From the NCBI GenBank assembly GCA_902779455.1, contig CACZBS010000009.1:27858-91857 (forward strand): DNA of 64,000 bases, in the 5' to 3' direction. The translations under genes and the position numbers were made by a program. Below, in pieces: positions 15,930-25,068 of this stretch (position 1 is the first letter of the stretch; every line of letters begins with the position of its first letter). The DNA comes from an uncultured Prevotellaceae bacterium (GTDB lineage Bacteria; Bacteroidota; Bacteroidia; Bacteroidales; Bacteroidaceae). The notes under the pieces are model-generated. The model did not search any database and was not told the origin of the DNA. It was given only the letters and a program-made list of their open reading frames with translations.

Positions 15930-17399
15930 TTAGAACTTAATGCGGAGCGACGTCTGCCGCCGGCTCGTGGCTCCGGATTCTGCGGCTTCGCGCTCGGCCA
16001 GCTGGGCGGGCGAGAGCAGCAGCTCGCCGAAGAGGGTGATCTCAGAGAGGCCGGAGCAGCCACGCTTCGAGAGGTCCCAGTTCTCGACGAAGCGCACGCG
16101 GATGTAGCGCACGGAGTCGGTCATCTCGCTCAGCTCCCACTCGTGGCCCTCCATGGCGTACTGATAGCTCTGGTTGTCGGGCATGTTGACGAGGGTGCCG
16201 TCGCCGTTGTAGTCGACGTCGGCCATGATGGGCAGCTTGCCGGCGGTGGAGTTGGTCGAGATGTCGCAGTCCTGGATGAGGAACCATCCGTCCTCGTCGA
16301 GCGTCATCGAGCCGAAGAGCTTGAAGCGCTTCAGGTTGTCGGGCTGATAGTAGTCGTAGTCGTCGGAGATGCCGTCAGCTCCGGCTACGCCCCTGTTCGA
16401 GAAGGGCTGGTCGCCATACTTGAAGGCGCGCTGCCAGGCCTTCAGGCGGGAGATGCTGACCACCTGGTGCATGTCGACGACGATGTCGACCTGATCGGTG
16501 TCCCAGGGGATGCCAGAGCCGTAGGCGGCGACGTTGTCGGCGTCGGTGCCTGCGTAGTTCTGCGTGTTGACCGACTTGCTGTCGATGATGCCGTCGAAGA
16601 TGGCGGCGTTGCGATATTCCCATGCCTGCTGCAGGGTGGTCAGCTTTGGCACGAGGGTCCAGATCATCGTCTTGATGGGCTCGCCGGTGACGGGATCGGG
16701 CGACGTGCTGAACTTGGCAAACTCGTATTCCGGCGGCACGTCGTAGCGTTGCTCATTGCTCTGGGCCGTCTTGTTGCCGGCGAAGTCCTCGACGTGGAAC
16801 GTCACGTCATAGTGGCCGGCAAAGAGTCCGCGGATGCGCGCCTTGGCGTTCATCTGCTTGCTGGTCAGATAGCGGCGGCGGCTGACACCGGCGGAGTCGG
16901 TGTAGTCGACGACGACGTAGACCTGCTTTCCCGGGTTGACGTCGACATCGTCCTTCAGGTCGATGCCGGCGGGGTTCTCCCAGGTGATGCTGAGTCCGCC
17001 GCACATGGGATGGATCTCGAGGTTGTCCTTGATGATGTTGATGTAGGAGCGTCCGGGCGTCACGTTGATGACGTTGGCAGAGGTCTCACCGCCCCATTTG
17101 TCGACGGCCGACACGCTGATGGGGTAGGAGCGGGTCTCGTCAGCCAGTCCGTCAATCTCAATCTTGTTGTCATAGATGCTGGTTGAGCGGAACACCTTCT
17201 GCCCAAGCGAGTTGACATAGGCGGCCTTGACGTAGAGCAGGTCGTTGCTCTCGGGAGCCGTAAACTTGATGATGGCTCCGCCCATGGTGGGCTCGTAGCT
17301 GAGGTTGGTGACGGTCGTCAGCGTCGTGTCGTCGTCGCTGCAGCCCGTGAGCGCCAGCAGGCCCAGCATGAGGAGCGTGGTTATCTTAATCTTCTTCAT
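15930..17399 (-). CDS. Surface lipoprotein with DUF4959/DUF5126/discoidin-like domains
   Basis: A 489-residue lipoprotein (lipobox LTGC near residue 19). The layout resembles the DUF4959-DUF5126-DUF5000 family common after susD. It has an N-terminal fibronectin-like domain beginning TTVTNLSYEPTMGGAIIKF, a second domain around GGLSITWENPAG, and a C-terminal F5/8-type (galactose-binding-like) domain from about residue 270 to 465 with VRYIRVRFVENWD and SGLSEITLFGE. It probably binds glycan on the cell surface together with SusD. An alternative start two codons upstream exists; MKKIKITTLL gives the more usual signal peptide. Confidence 0.78.
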   Translation of the reverse strand: MKKIKITTLLMLGLLALTGCSDDDTTLTTVTNLSYEPTMGGAIIKFTAPESNDLLYVKAAYVNSLGQKVFRSTSIYDNKIEIDGLADETRSYPISVSAVDKWGGETSANVINVTPGRSYINIIKDNLEIHPMCGGLSITWENPAGIDLKDDVDVNPGKQVYVVVDYTDSAGVSRRRYLTSKQMNAKARIRGLFAGHYDVTFHVEDFAGNKTAQSNEQRYDVPPEYEFAKFSTSPDPVTGEPIKTMIWTLVPKLTTLQQAWEYRNAAIFDGIIDSKSVNTQNYAGTDADNVAAYGSGIPWDTDQVDIVVDMHQVVSISRLKAWQRAFKYGDQPFSNRGVAGADGISDDYDYYQPDNLKRFKLFGSMTLDEDGWFLIQDCDISTNSTAGKLPIMADVDYNGDGTLVNMPDNQSYQYAMEGHEWELSEMTDSVRYIRVRFVENWDLSKRGCSGLSEITLFGELLLSPAQLAEREAAESGATSRRQTSLRIKF

Positions 17400-17440
17400 A
17401 TACATCTTTTATATTATTGGTTCGTCTTGCGGATCGTAAA

Positions 17441-19402
17441 TTAGTAGCCGGGGTTCTGCACCAGCAGCGGGTTGTCGACCAGTTCGTTGGTCGGGATGGG
17501 CCAAAGGTAGTTGCGGGTGGTGAAGACGTGGAGCATCTCGGCGTCCTCGCGGCGCTGGTAGTATTCGTTGGCGGTGGCGGCATCGGTGTTCCACTGCCAG
17601 ATGTGGGCATTGAACTTCTCCGGGCCGTCGAGCCAGCGGCGCACGTCGTCGTTGCGATAGCCCTCGAAGGCCAGCTCGATGGTGCGCTCCTGCTTGATGA
17701 TCTCGCGCATGCCTTCCTGCGTACGATAGAGGTTGGGGTGCTTGGCGTTGGCCCAGGCCTCTTCGACCGTGGGTACGCCGGAGCGGGCGCGGATGGTGTC
17801 GAGCACGTTCAGGATGTCCTGCTGGGCGCTGACGCCGCGGGCCTCGTTGAGGCACTCGGCATAGCTGAGCAGCATCTCGTTGTAGCGGATGATGGGCCAG
17901 GCGTAGCGCTGGATGTTGCCGGCGGTGCCTTGCGTGCTGGGATGGACGAGCTTGCGGAGGAAGACGCCGCTCGTGGGCACGTCGATGTCGTCGTGGGTCT
18001 GACGGCCGTTGTCCTCCTGGTAGCGCATGTTCATGGCGACAATCTGGCCGTAGCCGCGGACGCGTGAGCGGTCGAAGCCGATGGAGGCGTAGAAGCGGGG
18101 CTCACGTCCGAGGAACATATAGGCCGTCTGCTGGCCGACGACGGCCACCTGCGAATACTCCGAGCTGATGGTCACGACGGAGTCGCGATGGGCATAGTCG
18201 AACGTGGGGTCCTCGTCCATGGGCAGGCCGTGCTCGGTGTAGAAGAACTCGGTGGCGTTGAGCGTCGGGCCGAACCACTGCCATGCGTCGCCCTTTGAGC
18301 TGGCCGACTTCAGCTTGAAGTTGATGGAGCGCTGTATCTCGTGCCAGCCCAGCACGCGGTTGGCCGTGCGGGTGGCAGGCCAGATGACCTCCTGGTTGAG
18401 GTTCTCGACGGTGGCATACTGATAGTTGTACATCGAGTGCAGTCGCAGCGAGTCGGTGCCGTAGCGGAAGGCACGGGCGTCGGGCGTCGTGGATGTGGCC
18501 GACTCGGGAAAACGGTAGAGCGCGATGCCTGAGGTGCGGCATGCGTCGAGGGCATCCTCGTAGGCGGCCAGGGCGCGCTCCCACTTCTGATGCTCCACCT
18601 CGGCGTCGTCCTGCGGGAAGAGCTTGGTGCCGTCGCGATTCTCCAGGGTGTAGTAGAGCGGGTTGTTGTTGAACAGCGGGCTGGCGGCATAGAGCAGCAC
18701 CTTGGCCTTGAAGCAGCGACAGATGAGCTGGTCGATGCGGCCGATCTCGTTGGTGTTGATGATGCGCTGCGGCAGGGCGTCGACGGCTTCGTCGAGCAGC
18801 GCGACGATGTAGTTGACCACGGTGTCGACGGGTTCGCGCACCAGCTGGTTCTTGGGGTCGGTCACGTCGAGCGGGGTCTCCTCGCGGATGAGGGGGATGG
18901 CGCCATACTGGGTGAAGAGCAGGAAGTGATAGTAGGCCTTGAGGAACTTCACCTCGGCGGCCCATCGCGAGATCTCGCTCTGCGTCATGTCGGGCACCCG
19001 CGAGATGTTGTTAAGGAACGTGTTGCAGATGCGCAGCGGCACGAAGAGCGAGGCCTCGCACGGTGCATGCTCGGCCCACGAGCCGCCCCAGTCGCCATAC
19101 CAGTAGGACATGATGGGGCGGTCGGCGCTGATCTTGCCCAGGACGGCGTTCTTGCCGTCGGTGACGCGCTGTGTGCTCATGATCATCTCGTCGCTCATGC
19201 CAATGAACGAGTAGGTGTTGTCGAACTCGGGAATGTAGTGGTAGCAGCTGGCCAGGGCCTTGTAGGCCGTCTCCTTGCGGTTGAAGACGGCAGAGATCTC
19301 CTGCGTGTTGTCGGGCACGACGTCCAGATAGTCGGAGCATCCGCTGGCCAGCACGGCCAGGAGGGCCATCATTGTCTGCCTGATGTATTTTCTTTTTATC
19401 AT
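17441..19402 (-). CDS. susD: SusD/RagB-family glycan-binding lipoprotein
   Basis: Outer-membrane lipoprotein of 653 residues that caps the SusC barrel and binds glycan. The lipobox is LASGC near residue 22, followed by SDYLDVVPDN, the usual SusD opening. TPR-like helices and the C-terminal RagB/SusD region follow, including WPIIRYNEMLLSYAECLNE and the ending YLWPIPTNELVDNPLLVQNPGY. It is 97 bp downstream of susC. That gap holds a CGTTATAAC-rich palindromic stretch which might lower or raise susD expression relative to susC. Confidence 0.95.
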   Translation of the reverse strand: MIKRKYIRQTMMALLAVLASGCSDYLDVVPDNTQEISAVFNRKETAYKALASCYHYIPEFDNTYSFIGMSDEMIMSTQRVTDGKNAVLGKISADRPIMSYWYGDWGGSWAEHAPCEASLFVPLRICNTFLNNISRVPDMTQSEISRWAAEVKFLKAYYHFLLFTQYGAIPLIREETPLDVTDPKNQLVREPVDTVVNYIVALLDEAVDALPQRIINTNEIGRIDQLICRCFKAKVLLYAASPLFNNNPLYYTLENRDGTKLFPQDDAEVEHQKWERALAAYEDALDACRTSGIALYRFPESATSTTPDARAFRYGTDSLRLHSMYNYQYATVENLNQEVIWPATRTANRVLGWHEIQRSINFKLKSASSKGDAWQWFGPTLNATEFFYTEHGLPMDEDPTFDYAHRDSVVTISSEYSQVAVVGQQTAYMFLGREPRFYASIGFDRSRVRGYGQIVAMNMRYQEDNGRQTHDDIDVPTSGVFLRKLVHPSTQGTAGNIQRYAWPIIRYNEMLLSYAECLNEARGVSAQQDILNVLDTIRARSGVPTVEEAWANAKHPNLYRTQEGMREIIKQERTIELAFEGYRNDDVRRWLDGPEKFNAHIWQWNTDAATANEYYQRREDAEMLHVFTTRNYLWPIPTNELVDNPLLVQNPGY

Positions 19403-19418
19403 GATTCTTCTTTTTTTT

Positions 19419-19495
19419 TGTTATGTCGTTTTTTCGTTATAACGTTATAACGGAATTTCGTTATTTCGATATTTCGTTATGACGTTATTCCGATT
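19419..19495. repeat. Palindromic CGTTATAAC/TTTCGTTAT repeats between susC and susD
   Basis: The segment repeats TTTCGTTAT, TTTCGATAT and ACGTTAT at 7-10 nt intervals and contains an 18-bp palindrome (CGTTATAACGTTATAACG at 19435-19452). It fills almost the whole susC-susD gap. Confidence 0.75.
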
Positions 19496-19499
19496 TGTG

Positions 19500-22400
19500 T
19501 TAAAACTCTACGTTGATGCCCACGTTATAGACGCGCTGCGTGGGATAGTTGGTGCCGTAGCCGCCCATCTCGGGATCCCAGAGCTTGAAGTCGCTGAAGC
19601 AGAACAGGTTGTTGCCGGAGGCAAAGATGCGGATGACGTCGAAGCCCCACTTGCGGGTGAGCTTCGAGGGCAGCGAATAGCCCATCTCGACCGTCTTCAG
19701 GCGGAGGAAGGTGCCGTTGCGGAGCCACCAGGTAGAGTTGACCGTGTTGTTCGAGCGGGGACTCACCGAGAGGCGCGGCCAGAAGGCGTGCGGGTCGGGG
19801 TTCTCCTCGCTCCAGTAGTTGCCGGCGACGAGCTTGAGCACGTTGCGGCGTCCGGCCAGCGGCTCGATGGAGCTGGGGTCGATGAAGAACGACGAGTGGG
19901 CCGAGCCCTGGAAGAAGAACGAAAGGTCGAAGCCCTTGTAGCCGGTTGAGGCACCGAAGCCGTAGATGATCTCAGGGTCGGTGGGATAGCCGATGGCCAC
20001 CTGGTCGCGGGCGTCGATGATACCATCCTTGTTGATGTCGACATACTTGATGTCGCCGGCCATGTAGTCGAGCCCTGGACGCAGGTCGAACTGGCGGGGG
20101 CTGTTCTCGACGTCGTTCTCGTCGATGAACAGTCGTTCGGCCACGTAGCCCCACTGCTGCGACAGGTTGTAGCCCATGCGGTTGCGCCAGGCCTCAGGGT
20201 AGACGCGGTCGCCGCCTTTCAGGTATTCGCTTGTGGCATAGGTGTAGTTGAAGCGGGTCTGCAGCCACCAGTCGCGGGTGATCGACCAGTTGATGTCGAA
20301 CGAGGCGTCAATGCCGTGGCTCTTGGCTTTGCCCATGTTGGCCCAGATGCTGGCCGTGGCGCCCATCGTCTGCGGCACCGACTGCATCTGCTGATAGATG
20401 TCATCGCGGTTCTCGCGGAAGTATTCCACCTGCAGGTTAGCCTTGCCGAGGATGTCGACCTCGACGCCGTAGTTCTGCTTCTTGGCCACCTCCCATCCGA
20501 TCTTGGCGTTGGCATAGCGGTTGATGCTGTATCCGTTGTAGCTCTGGTTGGACCCCTGCGGGTCGGTGCCCCAGTAGTAGCCGTAGCCGCTGTTGTCGGT
20601 GTTGACGTCGGCCAGGTAGTAGAAGCGTTGGCTCGACGACATGATGTTGTCGTTACCGACGAGGCCGTAGCTGGCTTTCAGCTTGAACATGGGGAAGATC
20701 TTGTCGAGGCCGAGGCTGGTCCAGAACTTCTCGTTCGAGACGATATAGCCCACGCCGATGGAGGGGAAGAAGCCCCAGCGGTGGGCGCGGTCGAACTTCT
20801 CTGAGCCGTTATATCCGAAGTTGGCCTCAAGGAAGTAGCGCTCACCATAGCCGTAGGTGAAGCGGCCCGACAGTCCGAGGGTGCGCACGGGCAGCGATCC
20901 GAAGATGCCCCCGATGTTGCCCAGAAGCTGCTCCTTCATCTGTCCGACGAGCAGTCCGCCGACGGAGTGCTTGCCGAAATCGCGGTTATACTGCAGTGCG
21001 CCCTCGAAGTAGTAGCTGCTCGTGGTCGACAGCTCCTGTACGGGGTTCGACAGCCGCTCCTGACCCTCCTGAATCTGGTTGAGCGAGTATTTGGTCCCGA
21101 GTTCGCTGACTTCGGTGAGCAGTGCGTAGTAGAAAGGCGTGATGCTGCGCGTGTTGGTGTTGGAACCGGTCGACGAGAACGAGGCCAGGGCTCGGGCCGA
21201 GAGTCCCTCGGTGATCATCTTCAGGTCCTGCTCGAGGGTGAAGATGGAGTTGCCCGTATAGCTGAAGGCATCCTTGTAGCCCACCATCATCGAGGCATAG
21301 GGGTTGGGATAGTCGGGGCGCTGGCCGTAGTTGCCGTAGAGCACGTGGTCGGCGTAGTAGAAGGAGTTGTCGATCGACTTGTCGTAGTAGGCCGGGAAGT
21401 CGACCGGGTTGGCCCGCATGATGAGGTCGAAGATGCCGTTGTGGTTGCGCCAGTCGGAGACGGTGGCGGCCGGCGTGTTCGAGCGGTCGAGCAGGGTGTA
21501 GACCTTGACCGAAGCCTTCGTCGTCTTGGTCAGGTTGACGTCGACGTTAGCGCGGACGTTGTAGCGGTTGATGGAGATGTTGTTGTTGTAGTTGTTCACC
21601 TTGGGCACCTTCAGCAGACCGTTCTCATGGGTGTAGGCCACCGACAGATAATACTGGGCCACCTCGCCGCCGCCCGATGCCGTGACGGTGGCCTTGGTGT
21701 TGATGGTCTGGTTCTTGAAGAGCATGCCGTACCAGTCGACGTTCGGATAGAGCATCGGGTTCTTTGCGGCCTTGGTGTTCTCGATCTTCTCCATGAGATA
21801 GGCGTCGCTGGCATTGCCGAGGATGTCGCGCGTGCGCACGGCGTAGTTATAGAGGTTCATGTAGTCGATGCCGTCGACGAACTCCAGGATCTTGGTCGGC
21901 GTCGAGATCTGGGTCTCCACGCGCGTGGTGATCTTGGTCTTGCCCTTGCGGCCGCTCTTGGTCGTGACGAGAATCACGCCGTTGGCACCCTTCGAGCCAT
22001 AGAGGGCGGTGGCCGTGGCGTCCTTCATGATCGAGAAGGAGGCGATGTTCTCAGGCTCCAGGCGGGCCAGGTCTTCAGTCGACATCTCTACGCCGTCGAT
22101 GAGGATCAGCGGGCCGGCCAGGGCCGAGTTGATCGTGGAGACGCCGCGGATGAAGAAGTTGGCATTGTCGCGTCCGGGCTCGCCGCTGCGCTGATAGGAG
22201 ATGACGCCTGCGATGCGTCCGGCCAGCGTGTTGGTCAGGTTGGTCGTGGGCGTCTTCAGCTCGGCCGGATTGATGGTCTCGATGGAGCCGATGACCGAGT
22301 TCTTCTTCTGCTTGGCGAAGGCGACGACGACGGTCTCCTCGAGCGTGTTGTCGTCTTCCTTCATCACGACGTCGATGACATCGCGCTGGCCGACGCGCTC

Positions 22401-22655
22401 GCGCTTTGTCGTGAATCCGACGTAAGAGAATGTCAGTGAGTCCTGGGCTTCAGCCTGGACGGCATACTTACCGTCGATGGTGGTCGTGGTGCCGCTGGCT
22501 TCTTTGCCCCTCACAACGACGCTGACGCCGGGCAGGGGCGTCCCCTCGGCGTCGACGACGAGGCCTTTCACGATCTTCTGTGCACTGGCCGTGAGCGCGC
22601 CGGCCCACAACAGCGGCAGAATCAGGAAAAGCTGCAAGATGGTTTTTCGTTTCAT
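19500..22655 (-). CDS. susC: SusC/RagA-family TonB-linked outer-membrane transporter
   Basis: Outer-membrane transporter of 1051 residues importing glycan oligosaccharides with SusD. Signal peptide to about residue 25, then a carboxypeptidase-D-like domain (KIVKGLVVDAEGTPLPGVSV) to about residue 105. The plug domain follows with LAGRIAGVISYQRSGEPG, FFIRGVSTIN and LILIDGVEM, then the 22-strand barrel ending RVYNVGINVEF. It is the first gene of a seven-gene operon running down to the GH3 gene. The predicted -7 box at 22762-22769 would give a leader of about 100 nt. Confidence 0.96.
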   Translation of the reverse strand: MKRKTILQLFLILPLLWAGALTASAQKIVKGLVVDAEGTPLPGVSVVVRGKEASGTTTTIDGKYAVQAEAQDSLTFSYVGFTTKRERVGQRDVIDVVMKEDDNTLEETVVVAFAKQKKNSVIGSIETINPAELKTPTTNLTNTLAGRIAGVISYQRSGEPGRDNANFFIRGVSTINSALAGPLILIDGVEMSTEDLARLEPENIASFSIMKDATATALYGSKGANGVILVTTKSGRKGKTKITTRVETQISTPTKILEFVDGIDYMNLYNYAVRTRDILGNASDAYLMEKIENTKAAKNPMLYPNVDWYGMLFKNQTINTKATVTASGGGEVAQYYLSVAYTHENGLLKVPKVNNYNNNISINRYNVRANVDVNLTKTTKASVKVYTLLDRSNTPAATVSDWRNHNGIFDLIMRANPVDFPAYYDKSIDNSFYYADHVLYGNYGQRPDYPNPYASMMVGYKDAFSYTGNSIFTLEQDLKMITEGLSARALASFSSTGSNTNTRSITPFYYALLTEVSELGTKYSLNQIQEGQERLSNPVQELSTTSSYYFEGALQYNRDFGKHSVGGLLVGQMKEQLLGNIGGIFGSLPVRTLGLSGRFTYGYGERYFLEANFGYNGSEKFDRAHRWGFFPSIGVGYIVSNEKFWTSLGLDKIFPMFKLKASYGLVGNDNIMSSSQRFYYLADVNTDNSGYGYYWGTDPQGSNQSYNGYSINRYANAKIGWEVAKKQNYGVEVDILGKANLQVEYFRENRDDIYQQMQSVPQTMGATASIWANMGKAKSHGIDASFDINWSITRDWWLQTRFNYTYATSEYLKGGDRVYPEAWRNRMGYNLSQQWGYVAERLFIDENDVENSPRQFDLRPGLDYMAGDIKYVDINKDGIIDARDQVAIGYPTDPEIIYGFGASTGYKGFDLSFFFQGSAHSSFFIDPSSIEPLAGRRNVLKLVAGNYWSEENPDPHAFWPRLSVSPRSNNTVNSTWWLRNGTFLRLKTVEMGYSLPSKLTRKWGFDVIRIFASGNNLFCFSDFKLWDPEMGGYGTNYPTQRVYNVGINVEF

Positions 22656-22761
22656 GTTGCTTCTTTTTTTTGTTTATTTGAGTTTTAAGTTTCTTTTTCG
22701 GATGACGGGTTGGTAGTTATGGCTGCCGGGGATGTCTGCCGGACTTTTTAGGTTTCGGAGG

Positions 22762-22769
22762 CAAAGGTA
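22762..22769 (-). promoter_or_regulatory. Probable -7 box of the susC operon
   Basis: TACCTTTG on the minus strand matches TAnnTTTG. A TTTG lies 25 nt upstream, longer than the usual spacing, as might be expected for an activator-dependent promoter. The rest of the 525-bp space (22770-23030) is AT-rich and contains TTATCAA/TTGATAA dyads near 22831-22853; no defined operator can be named. Confidence 0.5.
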
Positions 22770-23030
22770 CAATAAAAAAGAGCGCGATTTTCATCAAAGT
22801 AGGGCTAAAGTGGATGATTTGGGAGAATTTATCAATGGTAAAGCTTTGATAATCAGACGAAATGTGCGCTGGTGTCATGATTAGAAAAGTGGACGATGAA
22901 AAGTGTGCGCACGACAATTAAAGAAGCGCTAAAAATACTCGGATTCACGATTATTTGTTAAATAAATTCGCAGTTTTTCGACGTAAAAATACAATCGCCT
23001 GATAATCAATGTGTTCGTAGATTTGTGAAA

Positions 23031-23091
23031 AAGAAGCGGTCCTTTTCGGGGCAAGAAGTGCCGCTTTTCGACCCGAAAAGGACCGCTTCTT
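23031..23091 (-). terminator. Strong hairpin terminator after the DUF6377 gene
   Basis: A perfect 20-bp inverted repeat pairs 23031-23050 (AAGAAGCGGTCCTTTTCGGG) with 23072-23091 around a 21-nt loop. On the minus strand the second arm runs into CTTCTTTTTC, giving the U-rich tail of an intrinsic terminator. Two further partial copies of the GGACCGCTT word sit beside it up to 23110. It would stop transcripts of the regulator gene before the susC promoter region. Confidence 0.75.
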
Positions 23092-23180
23092 GCCCCGAGA
23101 AGGACCGCTTTGTCTGCTCAGAGGATGCGAGTTGTAAAGAAAAATCTGAATTTTGGCGAAGAACGGCCTGACTGGCCCCG

Positions 23181-24839
23181 TCAGAGGTGGCTGCCGATAC
23201 GCTTCACCTGCGCTTCAAACTGCTCTCGGTCGCCGAGGGCATTGTTTTTCACCATCGAGCGGTAGTTGTAGATGGTGTGGACGGAATAGTGCAGGAATTC
23301 GGCTATCTTCGACGAGTCGGTGATGCCGAGGCGGATCAGGGCGAAGATGCGCAGCTCGGTGGTCAGCTGGCCGGGCCGTGGCGGGGTGATGCGCGCCTCA
23401 GGCTGCAGCAGGGCATTGAAGTCGTCGAGGAATGTGGGGAAGATGTGCAGGAACGCCTTGTCGAAGTCGTCCATCAGCTCAGCCAGCTCGCGGTCGCTCG
23501 TCTCGCGGATGCGGTCGGTGGCCAGATAGTCGGCCAGCTGTCCGCTGCGCGCCTTCTTCATGACGGTGATGCGGAAGGCGTCCATCTTTTTCATATAGGA
23601 GGAGCAGAGGGCGAGGAAGCGCCCGATGTAGACGTCCTTGATGCGGTTGCTGTCGTTCAGCTGGCCGTTGCTGAGGTTGAGCTGTTCGACGGCCTCGTTG
23701 AGCTGCTGGTTGAGGTCGGTCAGGCTGAGGTTGGCCTGGTGGAGCTCCGCCCGTGCATGGGCCAGCCGCTTCATCTGGCGGTAGACGTAGGCCATGGCGG
23801 CGGCCAGCAGGAGGGCCAGCACGCTGATGATGCCGAGGCTCCAGCGCAACTGGTGGTTGCGCTTCTCGGTGAGCAGGTGGTAGTTGTGGCCGACGACGTT
23901 CAGCACGCTGGCACTCTGCATGTTGCGCAGCGGCGTGTTGTATTGGCGCAGCCCCTCCTGCGAAGCGGCGATGAGCTTGTAGGACAGTTCTACGTTGCCC
24001 TCCTCCGACAGTCGGTCGGCCAGGGTCCACAGCGAGGCCTGGTCCTTGATGGAGCATCGCACGTCGTTGATGGCCGAGCGCAGCAGCCAGTACTTCTCCA
24101 TCTCGCGGTTGCCCATGAGCTGATAGGTCCAGGAGCGGAAGAAAGCTACCTCGGAAAACTTGGCCGACGTGGTGTCAGTCAGCGCCAGCTGGCGGGTGTT
24201 GTATTCGAGTGCTTCGTCGAGCCGGCCCTCGTTGCGCAGCTGGTGTTCGCGCAGCTGCATGTAGTCGGCCGTGGTGGTGTCGAGCAGGCTGATAAGCCGT
24301 CTGTTGTATTGTCGCGTCAGCTCTTCGTAGTCGTGGTGCAGGGTGCTGTCGGTCGAGTAGTGGCCGGCCTCGCCATAGACATTCTTGCAGGCGTTGTAGT
24401 AGTCAGCCTGCAGGCTGTCGGCCAGCCTTTCGCTGTCGAAAGACTTGACGATATGGACCGCTTCGAGGTAGTTGCCGGCCTTGGCGTAGAGCGTCGCCTT
24501 GCGCAGCAGCAGTCGCGTGGCCTGGCGGTTGAGTCCGTGGCGGCTGGCCAGCTCGATGTTTCGGTTCATGTAGGTCAGGGCCGAGTCGTAGTTGAACTTG
24601 TAGTAAGCCTCGATGAGCTGGTCGTTGATGGCGATGGCCTCAGGCGTCGACAGGCGCTGGCTGTGCATGGCATCCTTGATGACGGCAATGCGCGTCAGAT
24701 GCCTGGCGTCGATGTCGTCTATGCGGTCGGTCTCGATGCTCAGCACGTTGCAGAGCGAGTCGATGGTATGTGGGTTCACCTGAGCCTGGATGCCGGCGGT
24801 CACGGCCAGTAGCAGGGTGAGGATGACAGGTCTTCTCAT
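23181..24839 (-). CDS. Membrane-bound sensor/regulator with TPR and DUF6377-type C-terminus
   Basis: A 552-residue protein with a signal peptide (MRRPVILTLLLAVTAGIQAQ) and a long helical region resembling tetratricopeptide repeats that should lie in the periplasm. One membrane helix lies at about residues 330-355 (LGIISVLALLLAAAMAYVY), then a coiled coil rich in leucine, asparagine and glutamine, and a cytoplasmic C-terminal domain. The last 50 residues (SSKIAEFLHYSVHTIYNYRS) look like a LuxR-type helix-turn-helix. Proteins of this type accompany SusC/D loci and probably sense glycan and control the locus. The start is set below a full promoter; the upstream in-frame ATG lies above it. Confidence 0.78.
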   Translation of the reverse strand: MRRPVILTLLLAVTAGIQAQVNPHTIDSLCNVLSIETDRIDDIDARHLTRIAVIKDAMHSQRLSTPEAIAINDQLIEAYYKFNYDSALTYMNRNIELASRHGLNRQATRLLLRKATLYAKAGNYLEAVHIVKSFDSERLADSLQADYYNACKNVYGEAGHYSTDSTLHHDYEELTRQYNRRLISLLDTTTADYMQLREHQLRNEGRLDEALEYNTRQLALTDTTSAKFSEVAFFRSWTYQLMGNREMEKYWLLRSAINDVRCSIKDQASLWTLADRLSEEGNVELSYKLIAASQEGLRQYNTPLRNMQSASVLNVVGHNYHLLTEKRNHQLRWSLGIISVLALLLAAAMAYVYRQMKRLAHARAELHQANLSLTDLNQQLNEAVEQLNLSNGQLNDSNRIKDVYIGRFLALCSSYMKKMDAFRITVMKKARSGQLADYLATDRIRETSDRELAELMDDFDKAFLHIFPTFLDDFNALLQPEARITPPRPGQLTTELRIFALIRLGITDSSKIAEFLHYSVHTIYNYRSMVKNNALGDREQFEAQVKRIGSHL

Positions 24840-24870
24840 AGTCTTGGCTTTAGTTATCGCTATTTGCTTG

Positions 24871-24902
24871 CAAATATAGAAAGAATAATTGAAACGTGCA
24901 AA
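24871..24902 (-). promoter_or_regulatory. Predicted promoter of the DUF6377-type regulator gene
   Basis: On the minus strand TTTG is followed after 20 nt by TATATTTG, a full consensus match 31 nt above the start codon at 24839. Confidence 0.7.
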
Positions 24903-25052
24903 TAAAACAGACAAAAATCGTTTCCGCAATCTACTTTTTCGTTTGTTGTCTTTTTGTGTAAGTGTCTTATAATAAGATATATAGCGCGTTTCTTCGGGAT
25001 CGCTTAATCCACATTGGAACTCCCATCAGGATGCAGCCTCGCGAAAAATGCT

Positions 25053-25060
25053 TATATTTG
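25053..25060 (+). promoter_or_regulatory. -7 box placed 8 nt before the GH16-GH18 start codon
   Basis: TATATTTG matches TAnnTTTG and ends 8 nt before the ATG at 25069, so the mRNA would have almost no leader. No good TTTG is seen at -33. The same 8-nt spacing occurs at 58262-58269. Confidence 0.55.
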
Positions 25061-25068
25061 CACTCATT

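Noticed and set aside
20967-22439. A 490-codon plus-strand frame opposite susC
   Set aside because: Antisense shadow of a conserved gene, low-complexity Val/Gly/Ala/Asp-rich translation, no start signals.
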